DNA of 61,964 bases from Verrucomicrobiia bacterium (GCA_028687435.1 JAQUAF010000032.1:1-61964); one strand, 5' to 3'. Positions 43,080 to 51,505 are shown, numbered from the stretch's first letter. The notes: a model not told the origin generated them from the letters alone. Translations and numbers: made by a program.

Positions 43080-43640
43080 CTAGACGGCCATGATGTCTTT
43101 TTCCTTGGCAGCCAGGACCTTGTCAATTTCCGCGGTGTACTGGTCGGTGAGCTTTTGAACCTCTTTTTCAGCGTTTTTCAGGTCGTCTTCGCTGATGCCG
43201 CCCTCTTTTTGCAGTTTCTTGGCCGACTCAAGGGCTTCGCGCCGCAGATGGCGGATGGCGACCCGTCCATCTTCGGACTGTTTTTTGATGACCTTGATCA
43301 GGTCTTTGCGGCGTTCCTCGCTTAATTCGGGGATGGGCAGGCGGATGATTTTCCCGTCCACGACGGGGGAAATGCCAAGTTTGGATTCACGGATGGCTTT
43401 TTCGATGGCCTGGACATTGGAAGGATCAAATGCCTGGATCACAAGCAGGCGCGCTTCCGGAACGGTGATGCCCGCCAGTTGTTTGATGTTCATTTGCACG
43501 CCGTAAGCCGTCACGGTAATGTTTTCCACCAGGGCGGAGGAGGCGCGGCCGGTTCGCACCGAGGAGAATTCATGCTGCACGACTTCGACGGATTTGAGCA
43601 TTTTTTCCTCGGCTTCCAAGAGAATGTCATCAAGTGCCAT
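43080..43640 (-). CDS. frr: Ribosome recycling factor
   Basis: A 186-residue protein. It has EAEEKMLKSVEVVQHEFSSVRTGRAS near the start, then GIKQLAG-type IKQLAGITVPEARLLVIQ, GKIIRLPIPELSEERRKDLIK and a C-terminal helix rich in Lys/Glu. The ATG at 43640 gives the standard length. An extension upstream would overlap the divergent TetR gene and is not coding. Usual partners tsf and pyrH are not adjacent. Confidence 0.96.
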   Translation of the reverse strand: MALDDILLEAEEKMLKSVEVVQHEFSSVRTGRASSALVENITVTAYGVQMNIKQLAGITVPEARLLVIQAFDPSNVQAIEKAIRESKLGISPVVDGKIIRLPIPELSEERRKDLIKVIKKQSEDGRVAIRHLRREALESAKKLQKEGGISEDDLKNAEKEVQKLTDQYTAEIDKVLAAKEKDIMAV

Positions 43641-43746
43641 GGTTTTGGTGTAGCGTTTTGTCCGCGCGGGCGCAAGATCATCTTGATGGGGTTTGCGCCC
43701 ATGAATCAAACCGACAGGCTGGTTGCTTTTGAGGATGGAATGGTGC

Positions 43747-44358
43747 ATGATGGGGGCCATGCAACAACGAGCTGAAAAAACGCGTGAGCGTATTTTGATG
43801 GCGGCGCGCCAGGAGTTTTCCTCCAAGGGATTGCATGGCGCGCGGGTGGATGAAATCGCCGAAAGGGCCGAAGCCAACAAGCAGCGCATCTATGCCTATT
43901 ACCAGAACAAAGAGAACCTTTTTGGGGAGGTGCTGGCCCATTGTTTCAATGAGATTGCGCAGAATGAACAAGCCCTGTTGCAACTGGGAGAGAGGGACAT
44001 CCCCGTTCTCACCGAAAAGTTGTTGAGCCATTATGTTGATTTCCATGCGCGATATCCTTTTTTCTGGAGGATGCTGGCATGGGAGAATCTTGATGAAAAG
44101 CGCCATGTCAAGACGCTGCCGCAGGCCAGGCAGCAGGTCTTTGCTCATCTTGGCAGGTTGTATGCCCAGGGCCAGGAGCGGGGAAATTTTAAAAAGGATG
44201 TCACCTTTGAGACCTATTTGTTCGGGCTCATGGCGGTGTCGTTCTTTCTTTTTGCAAACCAGAAGTCCAGCGCGGAAAGTCTCAAACTGGACTTTTCCAA
44301 GAGCAAGGTCAGGGATCAGTTTGTAAAGGAGTTTGCCCGGCTTTTTGATGTGGCGTGA
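43747..44358 (+). CDS. TetR/AcrR-family transcriptional regulator
   Basis: A 203-residue repressor-type protein. The N-terminal helix-turn-helix is AEKTRERILMAARQEFSSKG, HGARVDEIAERAEANKQRIYAYYQNKENLF. The C-terminal helical ligand domain is about residues 65-200 and includes RYPFFWRMLAWEN, as in the TetR_C branch linked to fatty-acid or efflux control. Three in-frame ATGs (43747, 43750, 43759) compete. 43747 is taken because GGATGG lies upstream. It is divergent from frr, and its target is not evident. Confidence 0.88.
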   Translation: MMGAMQQRAEKTRERILMAARQEFSSKGLHGARVDEIAERAEANKQRIYAYYQNKENLFGEVLAHCFNEIAQNEQALLQLGERDIPVLTEKLLSHYVDFHARYPFFWRMLAWENLDEKRHVKTLPQARQQVFAHLGRLYAQGQERGNFKKDVTFETYLFGLMAVSFFLFANQKSSAESLKLDFSKSKVRDQFVKEFARLFDVA

Positions 44359-44386
44359 AAAAAAATTAAAAAATGACGCTGCTCAT

Positions 44387-44414
44387 TTGCTTTTTGGACG
44401 AGTCGGGATATATT
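44387..44414 (+). promoter_or_regulatory. Sigma70-like promoter for the structured leader
   Basis: TTGCTT (44387-44392) and TATATT (44409-44414) are 16 bases apart, predicting a start near 44420-44422. Confidence 0.6.
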
Positions 44415-44419
44415 ACTGA

Positions 44420-44547
44420 GGAAGCTTCTACGGGCCGTCAGCATAGCGGTGCTTCACGAGGAAAAGCGCGAGATGGGACGGCCAAGATTGTGAGTGCAGA
44501 GTGTGGCGCCCGCCCCTCCGGTCAGGGGGGCGGGCGTTTGCCGTTTT
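44420..44547 (+). ncRNA. Structured leader RNA ending in a terminator (candidate riboswitch/attenuator or small RNA)
   Basis: Downstream of a promoter, the RNA can form GGCCGTC (44433-44439) with GACGGCC (44477-44483), enclosing AGCA/TGCT. A competing pairing is GAAGC (44421-44425) with GCTTC (44451-44455). It ends in a 10-bp GC stem, CGCCCGCCCC (44507-44516) with its complement at 44527-44536, followed by TTTGCCGTTTT. The next gene starts at 44569. Promoter, folded domain, terminator and then a gene suggest transcription attenuation. A free-standing RNA of about 125 nt is the alternative. I could not match it to SRP RNA, 6S, RNase P or a known riboswitch. Confidence 0.5.
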
Positions 44548-44568
44548 GATGTCCAAAATCGTGGTCGC

Positions 44569-46338
44569 ATGAAAACGAGATGGTGTCTTCTGTTGTTATT
44601 GTCAGGGTGGTTGGTTGTTTCCTGGTGGGTAAGGCGCGAATTTTTTCCTTACGATGTGAACAATACGGATGTTGGGACGTTTTTGTTTCAGGCTGAAACT
44701 TTTGCCCATGGACATTTATGGAGGGAGACGCCTGAACCGCGGGAATTTTTCCAACAATGGCAGGCTGTTGTTCGTGACCGGTCCTATGCCTACTATCCGC
44801 CGGCGCATGCCCTCATTCTGGCGTTGCCGCTGGGAATGGGGTTGAATCCATGGTTGATCACCTGGTTGCTAAGCGCCGGCAGTTTGGGGTTGTTGTTTGT
44901 GTGGAGCAGGCGTTTTTTGCCGGTTCAGGGGGCGTGGCTGGCGGCGGGGAGCCTGGCGGTTTCGCCGCTTTTTGCATTCAATGGGGCTTCCCTGCTTTCC
45001 CATTCCAGTTGTTTGTTTTTGACCCTGTTTTTTCTATGGATGGCCGCCCGTTGGAGGCAGGAGGGAAAATGGAGCGACGCGCTGGCGGCAGGCGTGCTTT
45101 TGTCCGCTGTTGCGGCGAATCGTCCGGTGAATGCCGTGGCGCTTGCCTTGGTCTGGATTCCATGGGTTTTGTGGGCGCGCCGGATGGAGTGGCGTCGCGA
45201 GCGTTTGGCGTGGCTTGTTTTTATGATTGGCGCGGGGGGAGGAGTGGGATTGCTGCTCTTGTACTATCATGAGGTGAGTGGAAAATGGGCGTTGGATCTT
45301 TTCACGGATTACTGGCCCCGCAACCGCTATGGTTTTGGCAAAAATCTTGGACGCGGCGAACCGGGGCATTTTTTCCAGACCTGTGCGGACCATGATTGGA
45401 TGGGTTTTTTCCGCAATGTGCAATACAGTCTGGTGGAAATGGGGCGCTGGTGGATGGGCAATGACGGGTGGGGGCTGGTGTGGGAGAAGGCGGGTCTGGA
45501 AAATTGGGCGGCGATTTGGAAAAAAGTCCAACTCACGCCGTTTCTTTTGGTTGCGGGGATGCTGCCGGCCTGCTGGCTGGATTTTCGGCGGGTGCGGAAT
45601 CAGCGCGATTTTTCGATGGAGATCTTGCCGGTTTGCTGGCTGTGGTTTTTGGCGCAGGTGGTTCTCTATGCTTTTTATTTCACCCAGAGCACCTCTTTTT
45701 CGGGGCCGCGTTATGTGTCGGAAACCATGCCTGCGCTGGCGCTTGCAACAGGGTGGACTTTGAACTGGTGGTGGCGCCGGGCGGGAGGCCGATGGATGGT
45801 GGCGGGGTTTGCCGTGTTATGGCTGGGAGGCGTGATGTTTTTTCAGGCCAGGGTCTGTCTTTTCAATGCCAGGGGAATTCCGGCGCGCCGGTTGGTTGAA
45901 ACGGCGGTGTGGGATGGGGCGAAAACCCCGGCTTTGGTTTTTGTGAGAAGCTTCTGGCTGGGGCATCCCTTTCCGATTTTCAACAATCCTCCGGCGCCAT
46001 TGAAACCCGCGCCTGGAGCCCGGGATGGCGTGTTGCGTTGCGAGTTTCCGGGGAAGGTGATTTTTGCCTGTGATCGCGGCGCCGGAGACAGGCGGCTGGT
46101 TGAGCTTTATCCGGAAAGAAACGCCTATGTCTTGTGCGTAACCCCGCCCCGGGGCGGCGTGGCGGAGGTTGAGTTAAAGCAGATCTACGATGCCGCGGAG
46201 CGCCGATGGCTGCTGCAACCGGGGGAGATTTCGGCGCCATTTTTTATTGGAGGACGGTTTTCATTGCCGCTTCAATTAAAGGGGGATGGGGCGCGCCGGT
46301 TGTTTCATCCCCGTCCCGGGGAGATCGAGCCGCAATAG
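44569..46338 (+). CDS. Polytopic membrane protein, GT-C/PMT-like
   Basis: A 589-residue protein with an N-terminal anchor (RWCLLLLLSGWLVVSWW), a large loop with DVNNTDVGTFLFQAETFAHG and about nine further hydrophobic segments to residue 430, then a soluble C-terminal domain of 150 residues. The layout, with a first acidic loop containing Asp residues and AYYPPAHALILALPLG, resembles GT-C lipid-linked sugar transferases (PMT/ArnT group). No diagnostic motif fixes the substrate. The ATG at 44569 opens the membrane anchor. It lies behind the candidate attenuator, suggesting regulated expression. Confidence 0.65.
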   Translation: MKTRWCLLLLLSGWLVVSWWVRREFFPYDVNNTDVGTFLFQAETFAHGHLWRETPEPREFFQQWQAVVRDRSYAYYPPAHALILALPLGMGLNPWLITWLLSAGSLGLLFVWSRRFLPVQGAWLAAGSLAVSPLFAFNGASLLSHSSCLFLTLFFLWMAARWRQEGKWSDALAAGVLLSAVAANRPVNAVALALVWIPWVLWARRMEWRRERLAWLVFMIGAGGGVGLLLLYYHEVSGKWALDLFTDYWPRNRYGFGKNLGRGEPGHFFQTCADHDWMGFFRNVQYSLVEMGRWWMGNDGWGLVWEKAGLENWAAIWKKVQLTPFLLVAGMLPACWLDFRRVRNQRDFSMEILPVCWLWFLAQVVLYAFYFTQSTSFSGPRYVSETMPALALATGWTLNWWWRRAGGRWMVAGFAVLWLGGVMFFQARVCLFNARGIPARRLVETAVWDGAKTPALVFVRSFWLGHPFPIFNNPPAPLKPAPGARDGVLRCEFPGKVIFACDRGAGDRRLVELYPERNAYVLCVTPPRGGVAEVELKQIYDAAERRWLLQPGEISAPFFIGGRFSLPLQLKGDGARRLFHPRPGEIEPQ

Positions 46339-46377
46339 GCTGTTGAAAATCCGGGACCGGCGGGGCATGCTGGGGGG

Positions 46378-47466
46378 ATGATTTCTCCCAATGCCCATCT
46401 TGCAAGCCTTCCGGTTTATGAACCGGGAAGGCCGATCGAAGAAGTGGCCCGCGAATTGGGCCTGGACGCGGATGCCATTATCAAGCTGGCTTCCAACGAA
46501 AACGCGTTTGGTCCATCGCCCAAGGCGGTGAAGGCCATGCGGGATGTCCTGAAACAAAACCATCTTTATCCGGATGGCAGCGGCTATGAGCTGCGTCAGG
46601 CGATTGCCCGCAAGCATGGGTTGAAGATGGAGCAGGTGGTGTTGGGCAACGGATCCAATGAGATCATTGAGTTTATCGGGCATGCCTATCTGGGCTTCGG
46701 AGATGAGATGGTGATTTCGCAATATGCGTTTGCCATTTATGAGCTTGTGGCCCGGATATTCCAGGCCAGCGTGGTGGAAACGCCGGCCCGTGAGTATGGG
46801 CACGATCTGGCGGCCATGCGCCAGGCCATCACCGCCAAAACCCGCGTGATTTTTGTGGCCAATCCAAACAATCCCACCGGCACCTGTGTGTCCGCGTCCG
46901 AACTTGAAGCGTTCATCCGTTCCGTGCCGGACCATGTATTGGTGGTGATTGACGAGGCGTACCAGGAGTTCCAGCCGTCCGCGCCGGACACCTCCCGGCT
47001 GATCGTGGAGAAGCCCAATCTGCTGGTGATGCACACCTTTTCAAAGGCGCAGGGGCTGGCGGGGTTGCGGTTGGGCTATGGACTGGCTTCAATGGAGGTC
47101 GCGGCGGCTTTGCAAAAGGTGCGCCAGCCATTCAATGCCAATCTGCCGGCCCAGGCGGCGGGTGTGGCGGCGTTGGAGGATGAGGCGCATATCGCCCGGA
47201 CGGTAAAGAGGGTTGCGAGCGGACGCGCCTTTTTGCAAAAGGCTTTTGCCAGGCGAAAATTGCGTTGCGTGCCTTCCTCGGCCAATTTCGTTCTGGTCCA
47301 GGTGGGCAATGGGCGGGAGGTGTTTGAAAAACTCCTGCGTCATGGGGTGATTGTGCGGCCCATGCAGGGTTATAAATTGCCCGAGTGGATCCGGGTGACG
47401 GTGGGAACGCCATCCCAAAACCGTTGTTTTCTCAAGGCATTGGACGCCGTGATGGCAACCTTCTGA
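46378..47466 (+). CDS. hisC: Histidinol-phosphate aminotransferase
   Basis: A 362-residue PLP-dependent fold-type I aminotransferase of histidine biosynthesis. Features are IKLASNENAFGPSPKAV, YPDGSGYELRQAIA, VLGNGSNEIIEF, FVANPNNPTGTCV, VVIDEAYQEF and the Schiff-base Lys in HTFSKAQGLAGLRLGYG. These match HisC, though some relatives act on other amino acids. It ends 13 bases from the convergent kinase gene. Confidence 0.9.
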   Translation: MISPNAHLASLPVYEPGRPIEEVARELGLDADAIIKLASNENAFGPSPKAVKAMRDVLKQNHLYPDGSGYELRQAIARKHGLKMEQVVLGNGSNEIIEFIGHAYLGFGDEMVISQYAFAIYELVARIFQASVVETPAREYGHDLAAMRQAITAKTRVIFVANPNNPTGTCVSASELEAFIRSVPDHVLVVIDEAYQEFQPSAPDTSRLIVEKPNLLVMHTFSKAQGLAGLRLGYGLASMEVAAALQKVRQPFNANLPAQAAGVAALEDEAHIARTVKRVASGRAFLQKAFARRKLRCVPSSANFVLVQVGNGREVFEKLLRHGVIVRPMQGYKLPEWIRVTVGTPSQNRCFLKALDAVMATF

Positions 47467-47479
47467 GATTTTGCGGGTT

Positions 47480-48592
47480 TCAGGCTTGTTTGAGCGGCAG
47501 CCGGATGACGAAGGTGGTTCCCCTGCCTTTGTCGGAGACAAAGGAGATGCTGCCGCCGTGGGCTTCGACGCCGGCTTTGGCGATGGCCATGCCGAGGCCG
47601 GTGCCGGAACGTTTGCCGCGGGTGACAAAGGGCTGGAAAAAATTGTCGCGGATTTCCTCGGGGATGCCCGGGCCGTTGTCGGCGATGTGGATTTCCACGG
47701 TTTTGGAATCGCCCGCCTTGGCCTGGATGGCCAACCTGCCGCCTTTTTCTCCCATGGCCTCGGTGGCGTTGTTGATGATGTTTTGAAGGATGCGCAGGAG
47801 ACGCTGTTGATCTCCCTCAATGGCGGCGTCGATGGATTTGAAGGAGTAATCGATGTTTTGGTGGCGCAAGAAATCGGCGTTGAGATTTTCGCAGGTGGCG
47901 AGAAGTTCCGCCAGGGAGATGGAGGTTTTCTGGAAGGACGCCTGGCCGCGGGAATAATCGAGCAGTTCCTGGGCCATGGAGATCATCCGGTCGGCCTGTT
48001 GATTGATCAGGTTGCACCAATGCAGGATTTTTTCACCGGAGGACTGCCGGACGATCAGGTCCCCGGCCAGTTTGATGCTGGCAAGGGGGGACCGGATGTC
48101 GTGAATGATGGAGTTGGCCATCTCGCCGACCAATTGAAGTTTCTCTTTGCGCAGAACCTCTTCGGTGTAGCGTTCGTTGGTCAGTCTCAAATGTTGGGAG
48201 ATGCGCCTGGCAAAGAAAAGGGCTGTCTCCCCGGGTTCGCTTGTGAGAATGTCGCGCAGGATTTCGTCGGAAAGATGGCCGATCAGGGATGGAACGGCCG
48301 TTCGGGCGCCGGTGCTGCGCCCGCAGTTGTCCAAGACGCTGACTTCACCGAAAAATTCGCCGGCTTCAACCGACGCCAGCGTGACCACGCGCGCGGAACG
48401 GCTTTTTTTGGTCAGGTCAACCTTGCCGCCGATGACCAGATAGACGCCGTCGGTGGAATCTCCTTCCTTGAACAATTCGTGTTCCGCGGGACGGCGGGTT
48501 TGTTTGACCATGGAGACGAGACGCTGCCGGACTTCGGGGCGGAAGGGGGTGAAGAAGCTGTTGTTCTCGAGATTCATGACGGAACAAGGCAT
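47480..48592 (-). CDS. Soluble sensor histidine kinase with cyclic-nucleotide-binding domain
   Basis: A 370-residue kinase. Residues about 12-125 are a cNMP-binding/Crp-like domain (LFKEGDSTDGVYLVIGGKVDL, GEFFGEVSVLDN). Residues 150-215 hold the HisKA dimerisation domain with phospho-acceptor His164 in SIIHDIRSPLASIKLAG. The C-terminal HATPase has NIINNATEAM (N box), DNGPGIP and GTGLGMAIAK. No membrane segment is present, so it senses a cytoplasmic signal. AGGA about 8 bases before the ATG at 48592 supports this start. Its partner regulator is not adjacent. Confidence 0.9.
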   Translation of the reverse strand: MPCSVMNLENNSFFTPFRPEVRQRLVSMVKQTRRPAEHELFKEGDSTDGVYLVIGGKVDLTKKSRSARVVTLASVEAGEFFGEVSVLDNCGRSTGARTAVPSLIGHLSDEILRDILTSEPGETALFFARRISQHLRLTNERYTEEVLRKEKLQLVGEMANSIIHDIRSPLASIKLAGDLIVRQSSGEKILHWCNLINQQADRMISMAQELLDYSRGQASFQKTSISLAELLATCENLNADFLRHQNIDYSFKSIDAAIEGDQQRLLRILQNIINNATEAMGEKGGRLAIQAKAGDSKTVEIHIADNGPGIPEEIRDNFFQPFVTRGKRSGTGLGMAIAKAGVEAHGGSISFVSDKGRGTTFVIRLPLKQA

Positions 48593-48619
48593 GTGGATTC
48601 CTGCAATTTTGAATTTCGA

Positions 48620-49438
48620 TCAATGATGCGCCGCGCCGAGATGTTTGGATTTTTCAGTGGCGGCGCGGACGGCTTTCATGAAGCTTCCCCGGACGCCGTC
48701 CTCCTCCAGAACGCGCAATCCCTCGATGGTGGTGCCGCCGGGGGAGGCGACCATGTCTTTGAGCGCGCCGGGATGTTGTCCGGTTTCCAAAACGAGTTTT
48801 GCGGCGCCCATGACGGTTTGGGCGGCCAGTTGGGTGGCCATCGGGCGGGGAAGCCCCATTTCCACGCCGCCGTCGGACAGGGCTTCGATGACCAGGAAGA
48901 TGTAAGCCGGGCCGCTGCCGCTGAGGCCGGTCACGGCATCGAGAAGTTTTTCCGGCACATGGGTGACGGCGCCAACCGCGCCGAGAATGCTTTCCGTGAG
49001 CTGGATGTCCCCGGGTTTGACATTGGGACCGATGGCATAGGCGGAGGCGCCGCAACGCACAAGGGCGGGGGTGTTGGGCATCACCCGCACAATGCGGGCC
49101 TGTTCCTGGAGGCCGCCTTCGAGAGAACCGATCGAGACGCCGGCGGCCAGGGAGATGAGCAATTTGCCGCCGAAGGGCCGGTGGATGACGGTGAGCACTT
49201 CCCCCACATGGGCGGGTTTGACGGCCAGGATGGCCAGGTCGCATGCCGCGGCGATTTCCTCGTTGCGGGCGGTGGTCTTGGCGCCGGTTTCCTTTTCAAA
49301 ACGTTCTCTTTGGGCCTGATCAAGGTCGCTGGCCAGCAGTTGATCGCGTTCGCAGAGTTTTGCGTCCAGCATGCCGCGGGCCAGGGCGGTGGCCATGCGG
49401 CCGGCGCCGAAAAATCCGATCTTTTGGGTGAGTTTCAT
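48620..49438 (-). CDS. proC: Pyrroline-5-carboxylate reductase
   Basis: A 272-residue enzyme of proline synthesis. It has a Rossmann start KIGFFGAGRMATALARGML, LAVKPAHVGEVL, SLAAGVSIGSLE, VRVMPNTPALV, GLSGSGPAYIFLVIEAL and the C-terminal signature DMVASPGGTTIEGLRVLEEDGVRGSF. Length is normal. It lies 27 bases upstream of the kinase gene on the same strand. Confidence 0.95.
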   Translation of the reverse strand: MKLTQKIGFFGAGRMATALARGMLDAKLCERDQLLASDLDQAQRERFEKETGAKTTARNEEIAAACDLAILAVKPAHVGEVLTVIHRPFGGKLLISLAAGVSIGSLEGGLQEQARIVRVMPNTPALVRCGASAYAIGPNVKPGDIQLTESILGAVGAVTHVPEKLLDAVTGLSGSGPAYIFLVIEALSDGGVEMGLPRPMATQLAAQTVMGAAKLVLETGQHPGALKDMVASPGGTTIEGLRVLEEDGVRGSFMKAVRAATEKSKHLGAAHH

Positions 49439-49812
49439 TGGGGGTGAAAATTTTAGGCAAGGTTCAAGGTTTTAAGGGCAAGAATGGTATTGTTCCGCAA
49501 TCAGAGCCATCCCATAATTTTTCAGAGATTGCTCTCGCCTCGTCGAAGCCTTCGGCGCAGCACGGGCCTTCGCCACGCCGAAGTGGCTGCGGCCACGCAG
49601 GCGGGTCGGTCCCTTTTTCCCAAACCTCGCAATGACCTCATAAAATGTCATTGCAAATCCCGCCACGGCGGGAGCAACAGGGGGTGAAGCCCTTCGACGT
49701 GGCTCAGGGTGGTGAGCGTTGTCGAAACCACAATCCCTGTTGCGAGATTGCCGCGCCCGCATGGCGGGCTCGCAATGACTCCGAGAGGCGGATTGTGTCG
49801 TGAACGCATACG
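49439..49812. repeat. Intergenic region made of dispersed repeats
   Basis: No gene is seen. A GGTTCAA-type array lies at 49454-49480. The rest contains half units of the CATTGCGAG family (for example CCTCGCAATGAC at about 49624, TGTCATTGCAAATCCCGCC from 49647 and GCTCGCAATGACTCC at about 49769) and several short GC hairpins such as CCCGCCACGGCGGG. Confidence 0.6.
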
Positions 49813-50871
49813 CTAAAAGAGATGGGCGGAGAGGAAGTAGAGTTTTCCGATCTTGAGGCCGGCCATGGGGTTGCCGGGCAGGTCAACCTGGATTTTTGTG
49901 GGAGGGCTTTTAAGCAGAAGGGCGAACAGATTCCGCCATGTGAAGGGGATTTGGTATTCAATGACCCGCGCGTGGGAGATGGCGGCGTCTTTTTTGGCTT
50001 TTTCGATGGTGTCCTCGAAGGTGCCGGTCTGGTCGATCAGTTTTGCGGCAAGGGCCTGTTTGCCGGAAAGGATTCGTCCGTCGGCCACGCCGTTGCGCAG
50101 TTGCTCCGGGTTGAGCTTTCGTTCCTTGGCCACCAATTGGAGGAACTGCTCGTAGGCTTCCATGATGAGGTTTTGCATCAAATCCATTTCTTCCGGGGTG
50201 GGTTCCCGGGCGCCGTTCATGATGTCCTTGAATTTGCCGCTTTTGAAGACAATGGTGCGGACGCCGATTTTGCCGAGCAGATCCTTGTAGTTGAGGGTTT
50301 CCATGATCACGCCGATGGAGCCGGTGATGCTCAGGTCGTCGGCGACGACCCAGCGGGAGCCGATGGCGGCGTAGTAACCGCCGCTGGCGGCGACGGAACC
50401 CATGCTGCAGAGAACCGGTTTTCTTTCGCGCAGTTTGCAAAGCGCCCGGTAAAGACGATCCGCGGCCAGCACTTCGCCGCCGGGCGAATCCACTCGCACG
50501 ATGACGGCCTTGACCTGCTCGTCCCGTCCGGCAAGGTCAATTTGTTCGCAGATGTCGCCCACCATGCCATCCATGCCGGTATGGCCGCCCACTTCGCTGG
50601 AAATCAGCCCTTCGATGCGGATCACGGCGATCTTGTTGGGGGAATCCTCATCGCCCGAGTAAAACTGTTCAATAAAAACAGCGCCCCGGTTGTGGACGCT
50701 GGACTGCTGTTGCAACTGCACCATCAGGAAAAACCACAGGTTGAGCAGGATGCTCAGGCCGAGAAATAACCATAGCCAGCGCAGCCGGCGTTTGCGCGAT
50801 GCGGCGGTTTGATTGGTGCGCCAAAGTTGTTCTTCCAGCGTTGGCGGGGGAGGGGGCAATTCACTGCTCAT
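49813..50871 (-). CDS. sppA: Signal peptide peptidase SppA (protease IV family)
   Basis: A 352-residue membrane-anchored serine protease that degrades leftover signal peptides. The N-terminus is proline-rich and cytoplasmic, followed by a transmembrane segment (WLWLFLGLSILLNLWFFLMV). The peptidase core has VIVRVDSPGGEVLAADRLYRAL, the nucleophile motif SMGSVAASGGYYAA, DLSITGSIGVI and KSGKFKDI with the candidate catalytic Lys. The ATG at 50871 is preferred over one three codons upstream. The single-domain length fits the SppA_36K form. It stands alone between repeat regions. Confidence 0.92.
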   Translation of the reverse strand: MSSELPPPPPTLEEQLWRTNQTAASRKRRLRWLWLFLGLSILLNLWFFLMVQLQQQSSVHNRGAVFIEQFYSGDEDSPNKIAVIRIEGLISSEVGGHTGMDGMVGDICEQIDLAGRDEQVKAVIVRVDSPGGEVLAADRLYRALCKLRERKPVLCSMGSVAASGGYYAAIGSRWVVADDLSITGSIGVIMETLNYKDLLGKIGVRTIVFKSGKFKDIMNGAREPTPEEMDLMQNLIMEAYEQFLQLVAKERKLNPEQLRNGVADGRILSGKQALAAKLIDQTGTFEDTIEKAKKDAAISHARVIEYQIPFTWRNLFALLLKSPPTKIQVDLPGNPMAGLKIGKLYFLSAHLF

Positions 50872-51004
50872 GCGCCCCATTAAACTGCGATGGAAGGGCG
50901 GTGGCAACCAAAAGTTTGCAGCCTTTCCGGATAATTCATGTTCAGGAATTTCATCGCGTTTTCGGATGAAAATGAAATTGCGACAGTTTCTGGATTCCCG
51001 CATT

Positions 51005-51210
51005 CGCGTTAACCTAAGGAATCAATGAATCATATCTCTATCATAGGCGGTGCGGGAGCCCCGCCCTCCATTTTTTACCGTGCAGACAATGGAGGGCGGG
51101 GCTCCCGCACCGCCTCCATCAGAACGGAATGGTCCCAGATTGGGCAAATGTTAGCGGCGTTGGGCAGGACACCCTCGTTCCCAGGAAAGGATCTCAATTA
51201 GGTTGACGCG
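51005..51210. mobile_element. MITE-like 206-bp element inside a dRS3-like repeat
   Basis: Terminal inverted repeats CGCGTTAACCTAA (51005-51017) and, on the other strand, CGCGTCAACCTAA (51198-51210) match at 12 of 13 positions. The flanking sequence is a dRS3-like unit split in two, CTGGATTCCCGC from 50990 and CGGGAATGACGG ending at 51234. GCATTCGCG is present on both sides (51000-51008, 51216-51224), like a duplicated target. The interior carries the 27-bp-arm palindrome and no open reading frame. Confidence 0.6.
51046..51114. repeat. Perfect palindrome with 27-bp arms, copy B
   Basis: Arms 51046-51072 and 51088-51114 are exact complements and identical to those at 19009-19074. The loop here is 15 bases and differs. 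Confidence 0.9.
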
Positions 51211-51240
51211 TATGCGCATTCGCGGGAATGACGGAACTCA

Positions 51241-51505
51241 ACTCATGCCGCACATTGTACCGTTGCGTGCAGGTCGAGTTCAAATATTGCATCCCCTTCA
51301 CCAACGTCGCGCGGGATGTCTCCACCAGCAAATGATAGTGATTCTCCATCAGCACAAAGCCATGCACCATCCATCCCGCGCTTGCTCACGTCTCCCCCAA
51401 CGTCCGCAACCACGTCTTTTGATCCGTCTCATCCTTGAAGATCGCCTCCAGGTGATCCCCCCGGTTTATCACGTGGTAGATTGCGCCGGCAAATTTTCAC
51501 CGCAT
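51241..51505 (-). pseudogene. Decayed REP-associated tyrosine transposase (RAYT), N-terminal half
   Basis: Reading one minus-strand frame from 51505 gives GAIYHVINRGDHLEAIFKDE, then TWLRTLGET, AGWMVHGFVLMENHYHLLVE and LVKGMQYLNSTCTQRYNVRH. This is the N-terminal half of a Y1_Tnp/RAYT protein with the metal-binding HxH-type motif HYHLL. Two in-frame TGA codons interrupt it, one at the third codon and one after LGET where relatives commonly have Cys or Ala. The C-terminal half with the catalytic Tyr is missing. The homology runs straight into a dRS3-like repeat (51211-51234). The gap 50872-51686 holds no intact gene. Confidence 0.8.

Noticed and set aside
44420..44547. Leader RNA as SRP 4.5S RNA or RNase P RNA
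   Set aside because: The SRP tetraloop domain and the RNase P conserved blocks (beyond a chance GAGGAAA) are absent.
41569..48592. NtrC-type regulator and cNMP-domain kinase as a two-component pair
   Set aside because: They are 4.5 kb apart on opposite strands with unrelated genes between, so pairing cannot be claimed.
49439..51234. Repeat clusters as a CRISPR array
   Set aside because: Repeats are not evenly spaced, units differ in orientation and no cas gene is present.
51497..51499. In-frame TGA in the RAYT relic as possible UGA recoding (Sec or other) given selA/selB
   Set aside because: TGA clearly ends normal genes here, the protein is truncated anyway and no SECIS-like hairpin follows; pseudogene decay is simpler.
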